From assembly GCF_023516555.1 (NCBI RefSeq), contig NZ_JAMGBD010000001.1, positions 868,001 to 932,000 of the forward strand: DNA of 64,000 bases. The letters run 5' to 3'. Both the position numbers and the translations under genes were made by a program. Under the pieces are notes generated by a model. The model searched no databases and had not been told where the DNA came from. It saw nothing but the letters and a program-made list of their open reading frames with translations. Source of the stretch: Sphingomonas alba. Its GTDB lineage: Bacteria; Pseudomonadota; Alphaproteobacteria; Sphingomonadales; Sphingomonadaceae. Of this stretch, positions 63,513-64,000 are shown in pieces. Within the stretch, counting starts at the first letter, position 1, and every line of letters begins with the position of its first letter.

Positions 63513-64000
63513 GTGAGCGGGCCGGAACAGCGGTCGGGGATTTCGGCGGCGATTACCGCCGCATGGCTACTGACCGCTGTTTTCTATTTCTACCAATATG
63601 CGATGCGGTCGGCGCCGGCCGTGATGATGCCGGACCTGACCTCGGCTTTCGGCATGTCTGCGGTCGGCATCGCATCGCTGGTCGGCCTCTTCTACTGGGG
63701 ATATGCGCCCTTCAGCCTGGTGGCGGGCGTCGCCATGGACCAGGTCGGGCCGCGCGCCGTCGTGCCCATGGGCGCCGCCTGCGTCGCGGTCGGCGCGATG
63801 TTGTTTTCAACGGGCGACACGACGCTCGCCAGCATTGGCAGGTTCCTGCAAGGGGCCGGCGGCGTCTTCGCGCTCATTGGCGCCATCTACCTCGTCAGCA
63901 CATACATGCCGGCTTCGCGCGCGGCGACGATGATCGGCTTCACCCAGATGTTCGGCATGGCGGGAGGCTCGGCCGGTCAGTTCGTCGTCGGACCGATGAT
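63513..64000 (+). CDS. MFS transporter, N-terminal part (runs off the window)
   Basis: GTG start at 63513, seven bases past the dehydratase stop, open to the window edge (162 codons). Helices at about 13-33, 50-70 and 80-100, MDQVGPRAVVPMGA in the first loop, and a fourth to sixth helix. It belongs to the sugar phosphate/organic-anion part of the MFS. The close spacing implies cotranscription with the dehydratase, so it may carry pyruvate, serine or a related organic acid. Confidence 0.88.
   Translation, partial: MSGPEQRSGISAAITAAWLLTAVFYFYQYAMRSAPAVMMPDLTSAFGMSAVGIASLVGLFYWGYAPFSLVAGVAMDQVGPRAVVPMGAACVAVGAMLFSTGDTTLASIGRFLQGAGGVFALIGAIYLVSTYMPASRAATMIGFTQMFGMAGGSAGQFVVGPM

Overview
The window reads as one contiguous chromosomal segment of a high-GC alphaproteobacterium, most likely a sphingomonad (Sphingomonas/Sphingomicrobium-type). 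This rests on a NDUFA12-type complex I accessory subunit, DUF2155 and DUF3141 proteins, an Rne of alphaproteobacterial build, a TonB-dependent receptor beside catabolic genes, a porin-like beta-barrel with a polyproline tail, and palindromic intergenic repeats like those I know from sphingomonads. There are no rRNA genes, transposases, prophage or CRISPR array; two tRNA genes (Gln-CTG, Arg-TCT) are present. The organism call is inference from gene content, not from a marker alignment.

Layout. 0-6.6 kb: a catabolic/uptake group (AMP-forming acyl-CoA ligase, TonB-dependent receptor, Rieske ring-hydroxylating oxygenase, and a class II aldolase carrying a signal peptide). 6.6-15.9 kb: housekeeping (NDUFA12, DUF2155, aat, ArsC-like, accC-accB, aroQ, thiS-thiG, three methyltransferases, a stand-alone JAMM protein, prfB). 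16-24.6 kb: envelope and RNA turnover (PBP1A, N-acetylmuramoyl-L-alanine amidase, RNase E, M48 peptidase, DsbA-like). 24.6-30.7 kb: a membrane-anchored winged-helix regulator, a 54-residue membrane protein, rlmE, Ppx/GppA, tRNA-Gln, GST, K+ channel, single-domain response regulator, cell-wall hydrolase. 31-35 kb: small proteins, a GNAT enzyme and a compact YadA-like trimeric autotransporter. 34.5-39.8 kb: an accessory detoxification/regulatory stretch (DUF4242, AraC regulator with direct-repeat operator, atypical SDR, cupin, GST, HxlR regulator, isochorismatase-like hydrolase). 39.9-45.5 kb: typA, a KGG-type stress protein, the polyproline beta-barrel, MarR/MFS pair, cytochrome b561. 45.5-53.9 kb: a fatty-acid or related acyl-CoA beta-oxidation cluster (trifunctional-type FadB-like enzyme, two SDRs, three acyl-CoA dehydrogenases, a PaaI thioesterase). 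54-56.5 kb: purS-purQ, tRNA-Arg, TerB-like. 56.5-61.6 kb: a DUF3141-pta-fabI-ackA operon. 61.9-64 kb: a Tat-signal-bearing L-serine dehydratase and the start of an MFS transporter.

The most unusual items are the L-serine dehydratase that keeps every Fe-S cysteine but has a twin-arginine leader; the PHA-synthase-like DUF3141 protein at the head of the acetate/acyl-phosphate operon; a two-copy 27-bp direct repeat spaced exactly 42 bp in front of the AraC regulator; a GGAAC-N16-CGTT promoter 9 bases from the start of a lipoprotein gene; five separate convergent gene pairs that share their last four bases (CTAG/TTAG); and a previously short-of-threshold 54-residue membrane protein translationally wedged between rlmE and a membrane-bound regulator.
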